From positions 744,001-808,000 of the forward strand of contig NZ_JARUQS010000001.1 in NCBI RefSeq assembly GCF_029767755.1: a stretch of DNA of 64,000 bases, in the 5' to 3' direction. The notes beneath the pieces were generated by a model. It saw only the letters and a list, made by a program, of their open reading frames with translations, searched no databases and had not been told where the DNA came from. The position numbers were made by a program, and so were the translations under genes. The stretch is from Thiomicrorhabdus sp. zzn3 (lineage in GTDB: Bacteria > Pseudomonadota > Gammaproteobacteria > Thiomicrospirales > Thiomicrospiraceae). Below are positions 8,800 through 19,578 of the stretch, piece after piece. The first letter of the stretch is position 1. Each line of letters begins with the position of its first letter.

Positions 8800-10212
8800 T
8801 TACAGAGATTCCGAAGCAAACAGTGCCAAACGTGAACGTTCGCCTTGCTGCAGGGTAATGTGGGCGCCGTGCTCCCAGTTGCGGAAGCGGTCTACCACAT
8901 AGGTCAGACCGCTGGTGGTTTCGGTCAGATAAGGCGAGTCAATCTGGCCGATATTCCCGATACAGACAATTTTGGTTCCGGCACCGGCGCGGGTGATCAG
9001 GGTTTTCATCTGTTTGGATGTCAGGTTTTGCGCTTCATCCAGGATAATGAATTTGTTCTGGAAGGTGCGGCCACGCATAAAGTTGAGCGATTTGATTTTG
9101 ATGCGTTTGCTCAACAGCTGCTGGGTGCTCTCTTTTTCCCATTCGGTGGTATTGGAGCCGTCGGCTTCGGTCAGTACTTCCAGGTTGTCCATCAGGGCGC
9201 CCATCCATGGGGTCATTTTTTCTTCTTCGGTACCTGGTAGAAAACCAATATCTTCGCCGATTGGAATCGTGGCGCGGGTCATGATGATTTCATTGTAGAT
9301 GTTTTGATCTAGCGTCTGTTCTAATGCGGCTGCCAGGGCAAGCAGGGTTTTACCGGTTCCGGCCATACCCAGTAGTGAGACAAAGTCGATTTCAGGATCC
9401 ATTAAAAAGTTCATGGCCATGTTTTGTTCCGGATTGCGGGCATGAATTCCCCAAACTCCCTGGCTGTCACGTCCATAATCATGCATGTATTCAAGCGTGG
9501 CTTTGTTATCTTTTATGGCGCGCACGATCGCGTTGAAGCCAGCTTCATTTTCGCTGATGAGGCATTGGTTGACGTGCCAGTCGCACTCTTCGTCCACTTC
9601 CAGTTCATAGAAGGTGCGACTGCCATCTTGCCAAGACTTCATATGTTTGCCGTGCGTTTCAAAGAAATCCGCAGGCAATTGTTCCCAGCCGGTATAGAGC
9701 AGGTCGGCATCTTCCAGTACCTGGTCATTGTAATAATCTTCTGAGTGCAGTCCCACTGCCGAAGATTTGATTCGCATATTGATGTCTTTGGTGACCAGGG
9801 TGACATTGCGTTTTGGGTATCGTTCTTTAAGGGCTAGGCCGGTTTGCAGAATATGGTTGTCGGCTTTATGACTGGGTAAGGAGATGGGGAGTTCAACCAG
9901 AAGAGGTTCGGTTTCAAAAAAGAGGTTACCTAAGTGAGAGGTGTTCTTTTCCGCATTTGGGTGGATGCGTTCTAGCGGTAATCCTTGCTTAATTTCTTCA
10001 AAACTGGCGTCGCTGATGATTTGGTCAATCAGCCGGTTGGTTTCACGCACGTTGCGGGAAACTTCGGATATCCCTTTTTTGGCTGCATCCAGTTCTTCAA
10101 GAACGGTCATGGAAATAAAAATATCATGTTCTTCAAAATTGAACAGGGCCATCGGGTCGTGCATCAGGACGTTTGTGTCGAGAATGAATAAGCGTCTTTG
10201 TTCGTTGGTCAT
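8800..10212 (-). CDS. PIN-domain PhoH-type ATPase (PhoH2)
   Basis: Fusion of an N-terminal PIN ribonuclease domain (about residues 5-150; acidic residues in FILDTNVLMHD and near LVTKDINMR) with a C-terminal PhoH helicase-like ATPase (about 260-470). Walker A is GMAGTGKTLLAL near residue 283 and Walker B IILDEAQN near 400. This is the YlaK/PhoH2 arrangement, in which the ATPase is proposed to unwind RNA for cleavage by the PIN domain. Length 470 is typical. It stands 58 bp downstream of bcp on the same strand, so the two may share a transcript. Confidence 0.93.
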   Translation of the reverse strand: MTNEQRRLFILDTNVLMHDPMALFNFEEHDIFISMTVLEELDAAKKGISEVSRNVRETNRLIDQIISDASFEEIKQGLPLERIHPNAEKNTSHLGNLFFETEPLLVELPISLPSHKADNHILQTGLALKERYPKRNVTLVTKDINMRIKSSAVGLHSEDYYNDQVLEDADLLYTGWEQLPADFFETHGKHMKSWQDGSRTFYELEVDEECDWHVNQCLISENEAGFNAIVRAIKDNKATLEYMHDYGRDSQGVWGIHARNPEQNMAMNFLMDPEIDFVSLLGMAGTGKTLLALAAALEQTLDQNIYNEIIMTRATIPIGEDIGFLPGTEEEKMTPWMGALMDNLEVLTEADGSNTTEWEKESTQQLLSKRIKIKSLNFMRGRTFQNKFIILDEAQNLTSKQMKTLITRAGAGTKIVCIGNIGQIDSPYLTETTSGLTYVVDRFRNWEHGAHITLQQGERSRLALFASESL

Positions 10213-10270
10213 GCAGCGTTTCCTGTATTGAAGTAATAAGCGTCAGGCGCGGATAACTAGGGTGAGGGGA

Positions 10271-10738
10271 TTAGGTTAGAGTTTTAAGCTTTGCAAGCAC
10301 CTCTTGGGCGTGTCCCTTAACTTTGACTTGACGCCATTCAGCCACCAGTTCAGCTTGTGGGTTAATTAAAAAAGTACTGCGTACAATCCCCATGTATTCT
10401 TTGCCGAAATTTTTCTTAAGTTGGTAGGTACCGAACATCTTGCAGAGTTCCGCGTCTGGATTGGAAATGAGGTCAAAGGCAAAACTCTGCTTGCTCTTGA
10501 AATTCTCGTGACGCTTCATGGAATCCATAGATACACCAAAAATTTGCGCATTCATGGCTTCAAACTCAGATTGGAGAGCAGAGAAGTCATTACCTTCAGT
10601 TGTACAGCCTGGAGTGCTGTCTTTGGGGTAAAAGTAGAGAACGGTGTAGCGATTCAGAAGGTCTGCGTCAGTGATGGTGCGATCGGAAGTGGCGGAAAGA
10701 GAAAAGGGAGAGACTTTTTGTCCTAGGGTTATGCTCAT
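10271..10738 (-). CDS. bcp: Thioredoxin-dependent thiol peroxidase (Bcp)
   Basis: Cytoplasmic peroxiredoxin reducing H2O2 and organic hydroperoxides. The peroxidatic cysteine is in FYPKDSTPGCTTEGNDF; a downstream cysteine (DAELCKMFG) may act in resolution. The open frame begins at 10771, but ATG 10738 (MSITLGQKV) gives 155 residues, matching the ~156 of E. coli Bcp. Neither start has a strong Shine-Dalgarno sequence. Divergent from dapA with a ~200-bp intergenic region; bcp beside dapA is a frequent gammaproteobacterial arrangement. Confidence 0.93.
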   Translation of the reverse strand: MSITLGQKVSPFSLSATSDRTITDADLLNRYTVLYFYPKDSTPGCTTEGNDFSALQSEFEAMNAQIFGVSMDSMKRHENFKSKQSFAFDLISNPDAELCKMFGTYQLKKNFGKEYMGIVRSTFLINPQAELVAEWRQVKVKGHAQEVLAKLKTLT

Positions 10739-10943
10739 AGGTACGTCCATTTTTCGATGAATTTGATTCAAGTATGCCGCCTTTTAAAAGGCGTTTCAAT
10801 AAAATATCAGGATTATTTTTTTGACGCTTTTGAAGTGGCTTGAAAGAGGTTTTATCGGGACCTAATTTAAGTTGAAGTGTAGGGGGGGAAAGGGTAATAT
10901 TACTGTTTTTTGAGTTAGCGTTAATCTATTGGAGAGTTTTGCC

Positions 10944-11819
10944 GTGTTTAGAGGCAGTATGGTGGCGTTGGTCACACCCATGTTGGACGATGAATCAATT
11001 GATTTTGCAGCCCTAGAAAAATTAATTGAATTTCATATTGCATCGGGAACGGATGCCATTGTTGCGGTAGGCACAACCGGTGAATCGGCGACGTTGGATA
11101 TGCAAGAACACTGTGCTGTGGTTAGATTCGTTGTAGACAAGGTTAATAAACGCATTCCAGTAATTGCGGGGACTGGAGCTAACTCGACTACAGAAGCGAT
11201 TGAATTAACTCAGTGCGCCAAAGAAGCGGGCGCTGATGCTTGTTTGCTGGTGACGCCATATTACAATAAACCAACCCAGGAAGGCCTCTATCTGCACTAT
11301 AAAAAAGTGGCAGAAACGGTAGATATTCCGCAAATTCTATACAATGTACCAGGCCGTACGGCATGTGATCTGTTGCCGCAAACAGTGATTCGTCTTGCCC
11401 AGGTTCCAAATATTATCGGCATCAAAGAGGCGACAGGTGATCTGTCACGCATCGCCCAGATCAAGGCAGGGGTATCTGACGACTTCGATCTCTATACCGG
11501 CGACGACGCAACAGCGGTTGACTTTATTTTGGCCGGTGGCCACGGCGGTATTTCGGTGACTGCCAATGTCGCTCCTAAGCGTGTGCATGATGTTTATATG
11601 GCAGCGTTGCAGGGGCAAGCGGATGAAGCGAAAGCATTAGATGCGCCTTTAGCTGCATTGCATCGAGATCTATTTGTTGAAGCCAACCCGATTCCAGTGA
11701 AATGGGCTTTGGCGGAAATGGGATTGATTGGCAAGACGATTCGTTTGCCTTTAACCGTGCTTTCAGAAGCGTACCGTCCTACGGTTCGTGCCGCTATGCA
11801 AGAAGCGGGGATTGCCTAA
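10944..11819 (+). CDS. dapA: 4-hydroxy-tetrahydrodipicolinate synthase DapA
   Basis: Condenses pyruvate with aspartate semialdehyde, the first committed step to lysine and meso-diaminopimelate. 291 residues, TIM barrel; motifs GTTGESATL, TPYYNKPTQEG (catalytic Tyr region) and GIKEATG (Schiff-base lysine). The start is GTG 10944 (MFRGSMVALVTP), aligned with the E. coli N-terminus and preceded by GGAGAG (10931-10936) at 7-bp spacing. The longer frame from TTG 10929 is rejected. Followed by bamC, as in E. coli. Confidence 0.96.
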   Translation: MFRGSMVALVTPMLDDESIDFAALEKLIEFHIASGTDAIVAVGTTGESATLDMQEHCAVVRFVVDKVNKRIPVIAGTGANSTTEAIELTQCAKEAGADACLLVTPYYNKPTQEGLYLHYKKVAETVDIPQILYNVPGRTACDLLPQTVIRLAQVPNIIGIKEATGDLSRIAQIKAGVSDDFDLYTGDDATAVDFILAGGHGGISVTANVAPKRVHDVYMAALQGQADEAKALDAPLAALHRDLFVEANPIPVKWALAEMGLIGKTIRLPLTVLSEAYRPTVRAAMQEAGIA

Positions 11820-11882
11820 GCAGGCTTTTCCTCTTCCGAGCCAAGTTTTATTTATTCAAATTCAAGAGCAAAAGCCAATAAG

Positions 11883-13013
11883 ATGCGTCCAACCAAAAGA
11901 TTCTTACCTGTTGCACTGACTGCCGTCTCTCTTTCTGTTATGGGACTCAGTGGATGTTCTACTATTTCTAACTTGACCGGTTCGGATGGAGAGACGGATT
12001 ATCGTGAAAGCGAAAGCCGTTTGGCCAAAAACCTTGAGATGCCGCCAAACCTATTTCATCCTTCTAAGAAGCAGCAAGAGATGGAAGTGGTATTTCAGGA
12101 TTTTAAAGGACCTGAACAGCAAAATGATTTTATTCCAACCTATAAAACCGATGGGGTAAGCGTTAAGTCGAACCTTTCGGAGCGTTGGCTTGAGTTGGAT
12201 ACTGGCAACAGCGATCACGTGTGGGAAAGCATTAAACATTTCCTCAATACGCTGGGCATGAAAGTCGAGGAAGAGCGTAAAGACATCGGGATTATCAAAA
12301 CCGAGTTTACTAAACGTACCGAATTGGTTCCTCTTAAAGATGTAGGCGTTCTGACGCGTTTGTTGAACAGTTGGCGTCCAGAACTGGCTGAAGGGATTTA
12401 TGACCGTCTCGTTGCGCGCATTGAAACCGATCCGGCAACGAGTAAAACACGCGTGTATTTCCATCATCATATGGTGTACTCACCGGATACCAATGCTGAA
12501 ATCAGTGGGGACGAACGCTGGCGTATTAAGCCTTATAATCCGCTGTTTGAAGCCGAGGCTTTATACCAGGCGATGATTTTCTTCGGTTCTTCAGCCGAGG
12601 TCGCGTTGGCTCAAGTGCAGGTAACCGGCAAAATGACCGAAGAATTTAACGGAGAGCAAGAGTTGGCAGGCCTGCTATTGCACGCCAATTTATCGCAAAG
12701 CTGGAACTATCTTCAGGCGATGGTTTACCGTGCCGACTGGCAAGTCGACAAGTCTGATCCAGGTGTTCACAAAATGTGGGTAAAAGTTCCTGACAGTGCG
12801 CGAAAAGATGATTCTTTGTTAGGCACATTGGCGTTCTGGAAGGACGACAGTGAAAAAATGCAGTTGCCTAAAATTGTCTTGCTGCAGCTGGAACAAGATA
12901 CAGAACAACCTGACCGAAGCTACCTAACTGCGAAAGCGTTAGAAAATGACACGCCGCTGGATGAAGAGAAACGGAAATATCTCTTTGAAAAGTTGGGGTT
13001 ACTGGGTCAATAG
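11883..13013 (+). CDS. bamC: Outer membrane assembly lipoprotein BamC
   Basis: Accessory lipoprotein of the BAM complex that folds beta-barrel proteins into the outer membrane. 376 residues; the N-terminus is a lipoprotein signal ending in LSGC (Cys near residue 25), followed by the family's extended segment DYRESESRLAKNLEMPPNL and two helix-grip domains. Located 63 bp after dapA, the same pairing as dapA-bamC (nlpB) in E. coli. One CAGGCCTG palindrome lies inside the gene at 12667. Confidence 0.93.
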   Translation: MRPTKRFLPVALTAVSLSVMGLSGCSTISNLTGSDGETDYRESESRLAKNLEMPPNLFHPSKKQQEMEVVFQDFKGPEQQNDFIPTYKTDGVSVKSNLSERWLELDTGNSDHVWESIKHFLNTLGMKVEEERKDIGIIKTEFTKRTELVPLKDVGVLTRLLNSWRPELAEGIYDRLVARIETDPATSKTRVYFHHHMVYSPDTNAEISGDERWRIKPYNPLFEAEALYQAMIFFGSSAEVALAQVQVTGKMTEEFNGEQELAGLLLHANLSQSWNYLQAMVYRADWQVDKSDPGVHKMWVKVPDSARKDDSLLGTLAFWKDDSEKMQLPKIVLLQLEQDTEQPDRSYLTAKALENDTPLDEEKRKYLFEKLGLLGQ

Positions 13014-13028
13014 AATGAATGATTTTTA

Positions 13029-13056
13029 CCCTCGAATTTCGGGGGTTTTTGTTTTT
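13029..13056 (+). terminator. Terminator after bamC
   Basis: GC hairpin CCCTCGAA / TTTCGGGGG followed by TTTTTGTTTTTT. It ends 15 bases before the purL start codon, so purL needs a promoter overlapping this region or read-through from dapA-bamC. Confidence 0.75.
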
Positions 13057-13070
13057 TGAAGGACACATCT

Positions 13071-16000
13071 ATGCAGATTATTTGGGGAAAACCAGCACAT
13101 TCAGAGTATCGACTGAATCAATTGTTAACGAAGTTACAAACCATCGGTCAAGTCGACGCGTTGCGCTCTCAGTATGTTTACTTTGTTGAAGTTAAGCAGG
13201 CCTTGTCTGAAACGGAAGAAAAACACCTTAAAACGCTGTTGAATAACAGTGAAGCGAATTTCGATTCTGAATTAAATGCAGCGAGCTGTATTGTCACGCC
13301 TCGTTTGGGCACCATTTCCCCATGGTCTTCCAAAGCAACGGATATTACCCATACATGCGGCATTGATGCCGTACAGCGCATTGAGCGAGGCATTGTTTAT
13401 TTTATCGAAGGGGCTGATGAAACGGATAGAGCGGCCATGGAAGCGTTACTGCATGACCGTATGATGGAGCAGGTTTCCCATGATTTTGAGGTGCTAGCAG
13501 GTTTATTCTCTCATCAAACGCCTAAGCCGATGACCACGGTCGATGTGCTCGGCGGTGGCCGTGAAGCTCTGGTAAAAGCAAATGCCGAAATGGGGTTGGC
13601 CCTGAGTGATGATGAAATCGACTATCTGGTAGACGCGTTTACGGGTTTACAGCGTAATCCGGTGGATGCCGAATTGATGATGTTTGCGCAGGCGAACTCA
13701 GAGCACTGCCGCCACAAAATTTTCAATGCCGATTGGACGATTGATGGTGAAAACAAGGATCGTTCGCTATTCGGTATGATCCGCAATACTTATCAAAACA
13801 ACCCTGAAGGGGTGCTTTCGGCGTACAGCGATAATGCCGCTGTTATCGAAGGGGCTAAAGCGACCCGTTTCTTCCCGGATCCTGAAAGCCGTCAATACGG
13901 CTACAGTGAAGAGCCTGTCCACTTCCAAATTAAGGTTGAAACACATAATCACCCAACGGCCATTTCACCTTGGCCGGGGGCCGCCACTGGTTCCGGTGGT
14001 GAGATTCGTGACGAAGGGGCAACCGGACGTGGTTCGAAGCCAAAGGCTGGATTGACTGGTTTTACGGTTTCTAACTTGAATATCCCGGGTTTTAAGCAGC
14101 CTTGGGAGCGTGATTATGGCAAGCCTGGTCGCATTGTTTCACCTTTTGAGATTATGATCGAGGGTCCATTAGGTGCAGCGGGCTTTAATAATGAGTTTGG
14201 CCGTCCTGCGATCAACGGTTATTTCCGTACTTACGAAAATGCGCAAATTACCCACGATGGTGAAGAGATTCGAGGTTACCACAAACCAATTATGCTGGCG
14301 GGGGGGCTGGGGAGTATTCGTGAAATGCATATCCAGAAAAACGATATTCCTGTCGGTGCCAAATTGGTTGTTTTGGGTGGTCCGGCGATGTTGATCGGTC
14401 TCGGTGGTGGAGCGGCTTCTTCCGTGGATAGCGGGGCCGGTGCAGAAGACCTGGATTTTGCCTCAGTACAGCGTGAAAACCCGGAGATGGAACGACGCGC
14501 GCAAGAGGTCATTGATCGCTGTACCTATTTGGGAGAAGCGTCGCCAATCGCATCGATCCATGATGTCGGTGCTGGTGGGCTGTCTAATGCGTTTCCTGAA
14601 TTGGTCAACGATGCCGGCAAAGGGGCGATTTTTGATCTGCGCAAGGTACCAAACGATGAGCCGGGGATGTCGCCAATGGAGATTTGGTGTAACGAATCCC
14701 AAGAGCGTTATGTCATCGCCGTTTATCCGGAAAAAATTGCGGAATTTGAAGCCTTGTGTCAACGCGAGCGCTGCCCTTATGCCATTGTCGGGGAGGCGAC
14801 CAAAGAGCAAAAATTGGTCGTAAACGATACCGTTTTCGATAACAACCCGGTGGATATGCCGTTGAACGTACTGTTAGGTAAGCCGCCTAAAATGCATCGT
14901 ACGGTCGAGTCGCGCCCTTTGCCACAGCCTGGGTTTGAAACGGCGGTCATTAATTTGGAAGAAGCCACTGAGCGTCTATTGAAGTTGCCGACCATTGCCA
15001 GCAAGTCTTTCCTGATTACTATTGGCGATCGCACCATTACCGGTATGGTGACGCGTGATCAGATGGTTGGGCCTTGGCAGGTACCGGTGGCCAATGCCGG
15101 GGTGACCTGTTCGGACTATAAGGGCTATACCGGTGAAGCCATGGCTTCCGGTGAGCGCCCACCGGTGGCGTTGATTAACCCTAAAGCTTCGGCGCGTTTG
15201 TCCATTGCAGAAGCGATTACCAATATTGCCTGTGCCAAGATCAATAAAATCAGTGATATTAAGATCTCTGCAAACTGGATGGCGGCGGCGGGCCACCCTG
15301 GAGAGGATTCCGCACTTTATGATGCGGTTGAGGCCGTGGGGATGGAGTTGTGTCCGCAGTTGGGTATTGCCGTACCGGTGGGGAAAGATTCTATGTCGAT
15401 GAAGACCGTCTGGAAAGAAGGGGGGCAAGATAAAGCGGTGATTTCGCCGGTTTCCTTGAATATCACCACCTTTGCGCCGGTTGAAGATGTGCGCAAAACG
15501 GTGACACCGCAGTTGCGTACCGACCTAGGCGATACAGCACTGCTAGTGATTGATTTGGGGCGCGGTCAGAACCGTATCGGCGCGAGCTGTCTGGCGCAAG
15601 TTTATAATCAGATTGGTGATGTCTCTGCCGATTTGGATGATGCACAGGACCTGATTAACTTGTTTGATGCCACGCAAAAAATGATGGCTGAAGCGCTGAT
15701 GGTTGCATATCATGATCGAGCGGATGGCGGATTGTTGGTCACCTTGCTTGAAATGGCGTTTGCCGGTCACTGCGGTTTGGACGTGGATGTTTCCGCTCTG
15801 GGGAGTGAGCCGGTTGCGGCACTGTGTGCTGAAGAGATCGGTGTGGTCGTTCAGGTTAAGGCTGCGGACAAAGAGCGTGTTAATACCATTCTGGCGGAAC
15901 ACGATCTGGATGCGATGTCACACTGGATTGGCCAGCCAGCAAGCAACGACCAGATCACTATCGCTGCTCATGGTCAGACGCTATTAAGCAAGTCGCGTAA

Positions 16001-16940
16001 AACGTTGCAGGCCTGGTGGTCGGAGACCAGTTACCGCATGCAAGCGTTGCGGGATAACGAAGCCTGCGCACAACAAGAATTTGATGCGATCGAAAATGAT
16101 CAGAATACCGAACTGACGGTTCATCTGACTTTTGATATTAATGACGACATTACTGCGGAGTTCACCGGTCAACCTCGACCCAAAGTGGCGATTTTGCGCG
16201 AGCAGGGCGTCAATGGTCAGCAGGAGATGGCGGCGGCGTTTGATCGTGCCGGTTTTGATGCGGTAGACGTGCATATGTCGGATGTCTTGTCAGGAGCGGT
16301 TAAGTTTGATGACTTCCGCGGGCTGGTGGCCTGTGGCGGTTTCTCTTACGGCGACGTTTTAGGCGCCGGTCGCGGTTGGGCTAACTCCATTCTCTTCAAT
16401 GATACGGCGCGTTCGGAGTTTGAACACTTCTTCCAGCGTGAAGACACTTTTACCTTGGGCGTCTGTAACGGTTGTCAGATGCTGTCTAACTTGAAAGAGA
16501 TTATTCCGGGTGCGGAAGCTTGGCCGCAGTTTGTGCGTAACCGCTCCGAGCAGTTTGAGGCGCGTTTCTCGTTGGTGGAAATTCAAGAATCCCCTTCTAT
16601 TTTGTTAAAAGGGATGGAAGGCACGCGCATTCCGGTGGCGGTCGCTCACGGGGAAGGGCGGATGGAGTTTGTTGACGGTTCGTCACAGGATGTGGCAGGC
16701 CTGGTTGGCTTGCGCTACGTCGACGCGGCCGGCAACCCAACCGAAACCTATCCGTTTAACCCGAACGGCAGTGAAGGCGGAATGACTGGTCTGACCACCA
16801 AGGATGGTCGCGTCACGATTATGATGCCGCATCCAGAGCGCGTCTTCAGAACAGTTCAGAACTCGTGGCATCCAGATGATTGGTTGGAAGATGGGGCCTG
16901 GATGCGACTGTTCCGTAATGCACGTAAGTGGGTAGGATAA
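13071..16940 (+). CDS. purL: Phosphoribosylformylglycinamidine synthase PurL
   Basis: Large single-chain FGAM synthase of purine synthesis: FGAR + Gln + ATP to FGAM. 1289 residues (E. coli 1295), so this is the long form that includes its own glutaminase. The order is N-terminal domain, two AIRS-like halves (e.g. [20 protein letters not shown] near residue 300), and a class I amidotransferase with nucleophile Cys in GVCNGCQML (near 1133) and the His/Glu pair in PHPERVF. Start ATG 13071 ([10 protein letters not shown]), preceded by AAGGAC; the frame from TTG 13056 is rejected. Contains palindrome cores at 16008 and 16696. Confidence 0.97.
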   Translation: MQIIWGKPAHSEYRLNQLLTKLQTIGQVDALRSQYVYFVEVKQALSETEEKHLKTLLNNSEANFDSELNAASCIVTPRLGTISPWSSKATDITHTCGIDAVQRIERGIVYFIEGADETDRAAMEALLHDRMMEQVSHDFEVLAGLFSHQTPKPMTTVDVLGGGREALVKANAEMGLALSDDEIDYLVDAFTGLQRNPVDAELMMFAQANSEHCRHKIFNADWTIDGENKDRSLFGMIRNTYQNNPEGVLSAYSDNAAVIEGAKATRFFPDPESRQYGYSEEPVHFQIKVETHNHPTAISPWPGAATGSGGEIRDEGATGRGSKPKAGLTGFTVSNLNIPGFKQPWERDYGKPGRIVSPFEIMIEGPLGAAGFNNEFGRPAINGYFRTYENAQITHDGEEIRGYHKPIMLAGGLGSIREMHIQKNDIPVGAKLVVLGGPAMLIGLGGGAASSVDSGAGAEDLDFASVQRENPEMERRAQEVIDRCTYLGEASPIASIHDVGAGGLSNAFPELVNDAGKGAIFDLRKVPNDEPGMSPMEIWCNESQERYVIAVYPEKIAEFEALCQRERCPYAIVGEATKEQKLVVNDTVFDNNPVDMPLNVLLGKPPKMHRTVESRPLPQPGFETAVINLEEATERLLKLPTIASKSFLITIGDRTITGMVTRDQMVGPWQVPVANAGVTCSDYKGYTGEAMASGERPPVALINPKASARLSIAEAITNIACAKINKISDIKISANWMAAAGHPGEDSALYDAVEAVGMELCPQLGIAVPVGKDSMSMKTVWKEGGQDKAVISPVSLNITTFAPVEDVRKTVTPQLRTDLGDTALLVIDLGRGQNRIGASCLAQVYNQIGDVSADLDDAQDLINLFDATQKMMAEALMVAYHDRADGGLLVTLLEMAFAGHCGLDVDVSALGSEPVAALCAEEIGVVVQVKAADKERVNTILAEHDLDAMSHWIGQPASNDQITIAAHGQTLLSKSRKTLQAWWSETSYRMQALRDNEACAQQEFDAIENDQNTELTVHLTFDINDDITAEFTGQPRPKVAILREQGVNGQQEMAAAFDRAGFDAVDVHMSDVLSGAVKFDDFRGLVACGGFSYGDVLGAGRGWANSILFNDTARSEFEHFFQREDTFTLGVCNGCQMLSNLKEIIPGAEAWPQFVRNRSEQFEARFSLVEIQESPSILLKGMEGTRIPVAVAHGEGRMEFVDGSSQDVAGLVGLRYVDAAGNPTETYPFNPNGSEGGMTGLTTKDGRVTIMMPHPERVFRTVQNSWHPDDWLEDGAWMRLFRNARKWVG

Positions 16941-17033
16941 TTCATTAAATAAATGAAAACCGGGTGCTTGATACGTAATTTATATTAGTGTTTTCTTATA
17001 AGTCTTTTCTTGGCTAGGATAACTTTAGTTTAT

Positions 17034-17060
17034 TTGACTTTAAAACCCTGATTCTATAAA
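17034..17060 (+). promoter_or_regulatory. Possible soxB promoter
   Basis: TTGACT (17034-17039) and TATAAA (17055-17060) with a short 15-bp spacer, about 80 bases before the soxB ATG in the otherwise AT-rich 200-bp gap after purL. The hexamers are good but the spacing is suboptimal, so this is only a candidate. Confidence 0.35.
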
Positions 17061-17140
17061 TTTGTTTGACTTTAATTTCAGGCGATCGACCTTAGCGGGT
17101 ACGGTTGGCAAATCTTAAAACTAAAACGGAGAGAGACCTA

Positions 17141-19054
17141 ATGTCTTTAAATCGTCGTGAATTTTTACATGTAATGTCTATGGCAGCGGCTGCTGGGATG
17201 TTACCAGGTACTGCAAGTGCGATGTCTTCAGGGACCGATAAAGCGGCTCTTGCTAAAGCAACAGCAGAAATTTACAACCAGCCAATGAAAGGTAAGGTTC
17301 GTCTTCTGCACATTACGGATACACACGCGCAATTAAAGCCAATCTATTTCCGTGAGCCAAACGTAAACTTGGGTACAGGTCCTGCTTTTGGTAAATTGCC
17401 ACACGTTGTTGGGACTAAGTTGATCAAAGAGTTGGGTATCCAAGAAGGTACGCCTCTTGCGCACGCTTTCACATACCTGAACTTCCAAGATGCTTCTGAG
17501 CAATACGGTAAAGTCGGTGGTTTCGCGCACGTTAAAACTCTATTGGACAAGCTGCGTGAGCAAGCCGGTGGTCGCGATAACACTTTGACCATGGATGGTG
17601 GAGACTTGTGGCACGGTTCTGGTACGGCCCTATGGACGCGTGGTGCGGACATGGTTGAAGCCTCTAACCTGTTGGGTGTGGATATCATGACTGGTCACTG
17701 GGAATTTACCTACACTGAAGAAGAAGTTCTGCGTAACCTGAACAACTTCAAGGGTGAGTTCCTGGCGCAAAACATTCGTATCAAAGAAGACTCTCTGTTT
17801 GGTGATGCATACCGTGAAATGGTTGACCGTCATAACGGTACTGGTCTATTTGACGAAGATGAAGCGCGTGCCTTCAAACCATACACGATCAAGATTGTTA
17901 ACGGTGAGCGTATCGCCGTTGTTGGTCAAGCTTTCCCACGTACGGCTAACGCTAACCCGCAATCGAACTTCCCGGATTGGTCATTCGGTCTTCGTGAAGA
18001 TGCGTTGCAAGAGTTGGTTGCGGATATCCGTGAAAACGAAAAACCAGCTGCGGTTGTGATGATTTCTCACAACGGTATGGATGTTGATATCAAGATGGCT
18101 TCTCGTGTTAGCGGTATCGATGCGATCTTCGGTGGTCACACTCACGATGGTATTCCTAAGACAATCAATGTTAAGACTCCTGAAGGTGGCGTATGTTACG
18201 TAACTAACGCTGGTTCTAACGGTAAATTCGTTGGTTGCATGGACTTGGATATCCAGAACGGCAAGTTGAAAGGGGTTGATTACAAGCTATTGCCAGTGTT
18301 CTCAAATATTTTGGATGCTGACAAAGAAGTGACTACATTCATCGATCACCTGTATGCACGTAAGTATGACACCAACATCATCGAATCACGTAACCCTGAT
18401 AACTACTACAGCAAAGAGCGTCTAGGAAAAACTTACGGAGAAATCTTGAGTGAAGAACTGGCGGTAGCTGAAGATACTTTATACCGTCGTGGTAACTTCA
18501 TGGGTACGTGGGACCAAATCATTGTAAACTCTCTACGTGAAGAGCACGACGCGCAAATCGCCATGTCTGCCGGTGTTCGTTGGGGTACTTCAGTACTAGC
18601 GGGCGAAACCATTACGATGGAACGCGTTATGGATGAAACGTCTATGACTTACGGTGAAACTTATAAGTCTGAAGTGACGGGTGCTCAAATGAAGGATATC
18701 CTAGAAGGTATCTGTGAGAACTTGTTCCAAAAAGACCCATACCTGCAATCTGGTGGTGATATGGTTCGTCTAGGTGGTATGGACTACACTTGTGAACCTA
18801 ATGCGACTCTAGGTAACCGTATTTCTGATATGCGTTTGGATGACGGTACACCACTTGAGCCAAACAAAACTTATACTGTTGCTGGCTGGGCGCAAGTTGA
18901 AGCGGTCGGTGAAGGTCGCCTGATGTGGGACGTTGCCGCTGATTACCTACGTCGTCATAAAGGTGATATGAAGCTTAAGAAGGTTAACCATCCTAAGCTT
19001 AAAGGTGTTAAAAATAACCCTGGTATCGAAGCATACCCAGGTGAAATGGCTTAA
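17141..19054 (+). CDS. soxB: Thiosulfohydrolase SoxB
   Basis: Periplasmic dimanganese enzyme of the Sox pathway that hydrolyses the sulfonate from SoxY-bound thiosulfate, releasing sulfate. 637 residues: Tat signal (NRREFLHVMSMAAAAGML), metallophosphatase domain with metal motifs DTHAQLKP, MDGGDLWHGSG and GGHTHDG, then a 5'-nucleotidase-type C-terminal domain. Start ATG 17141 with GGAGAGAG upstream; the longer frame from 17105 lacks support. No soxXAYZ or soxCD gene is adjacent, so the pathway must be completed elsewhere. Codons look strongly biased (GGT, CGT, AAC), suggesting high expression. Confidence 0.96.
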   Translation: MSLNRREFLHVMSMAAAAGMLPGTASAMSSGTDKAALAKATAEIYNQPMKGKVRLLHITDTHAQLKPIYFREPNVNLGTGPAFGKLPHVVGTKLIKELGIQEGTPLAHAFTYLNFQDASEQYGKVGGFAHVKTLLDKLREQAGGRDNTLTMDGGDLWHGSGTALWTRGADMVEASNLLGVDIMTGHWEFTYTEEEVLRNLNNFKGEFLAQNIRIKEDSLFGDAYREMVDRHNGTGLFDEDEARAFKPYTIKIVNGERIAVVGQAFPRTANANPQSNFPDWSFGLREDALQELVADIRENEKPAAVVMISHNGMDVDIKMASRVSGIDAIFGGHTHDGIPKTINVKTPEGGVCYVTNAGSNGKFVGCMDLDIQNGKLKGVDYKLLPVFSNILDADKEVTTFIDHLYARKYDTNIIESRNPDNYYSKERLGKTYGEILSEELAVAEDTLYRRGNFMGTWDQIIVNSLREEHDAQIAMSAGVRWGTSVLAGETITMERVMDETSMTYGETYKSEVTGAQMKDILEGICENLFQKDPYLQSGGDMVRLGGMDYTCEPNATLGNRISDMRLDDGTPLEPNKTYTVAGWAQVEAVGEGRLMWDVAADYLRRHKGDMKLKKVNHPKLKGVKNNPGIEAYPGEMA

Positions 19055-19078
19055 TTCCCAATTAAGTTTAATGCCTCC

Positions 19079-19108
19079 AAAAAAGCCGGCTTTATGCCGG
19101 CTTTTTTG
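19079..19108 (+). terminator. Terminator after soxB
   Basis: AAAAAGCCGGC, short loop, GCCGGCTTTTTT. A strong canonical hairpin that separates soxB from the fcc genes. Confidence 0.9.
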
Positions 19109-19266
19109 TTTTTTGTCTTTATGAAATATTCCATAAATCCATTAAGGTTTCTTAAATGCGGATATAAATTTAATTTATTGGTTTTGATGTGGTATTTCTA
19201 TTGGATGCCTGAGAGTGAATCTTTTATAGTCCGACTGCAACATTAATATAAGGAAAATATAATACT

Positions 19267-19566
19267 ATGATAAAAAGAAAATTAATCGTTGCCGGGCTAC
19301 TGACAATCGCAGCGCTGCCCGCGTCTGCGGTAGACCGCGGTGAATTGTTGGCAAATAGCTGCTTCTCCTGCCATGGATATGATGGTAAGGCAACCGGAGG
19401 GGCCATTCCTCCTTTGGGTGAATACCCAGCGTCTCTCATTGTTTCGCAAATGAAAGCCTATCGCGACGGCACCCGCAATGGGACGATTATGAACCGCCAT
19501 GCACGCGGCTACACCGATGAGGAGATTGAATTACTTGCAAAATACATTGGCAAGCAAGGCATTTAA
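19267..19566 (+). CDS. fccA: Monoheme cytochrome c subunit of sulfide dehydrogenase (FccA-like)
   Basis: Periplasmic c-type cytochrome of 99 residues: a Sec signal (IVAGLLTIAALPASA), one heme-binding motif CFSCH near residue 35, and a probable axial methionine in GTIMNRHARG. It lies 12 bp before fccB, so it should be the electron-accepting subunit of flavocytochrome c, passing sulfide electrons to soluble cytochromes. It is the small single-heme type, unlike the ~21-kDa diheme FccA of Allochromatium. Start ATG with AAGG about 12 bases upstream. Confidence 0.9.
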   Translation: MIKRKLIVAGLLTIAALPASAVDRGELLANSCFSCHGYDGKATGGAIPPLGEYPASLIVSQMKAYRDGTRNGTIMNRHARGYTDEEIELLAKYIGKQGI

Positions 19567-19578
19567 GGAGGCAATGGT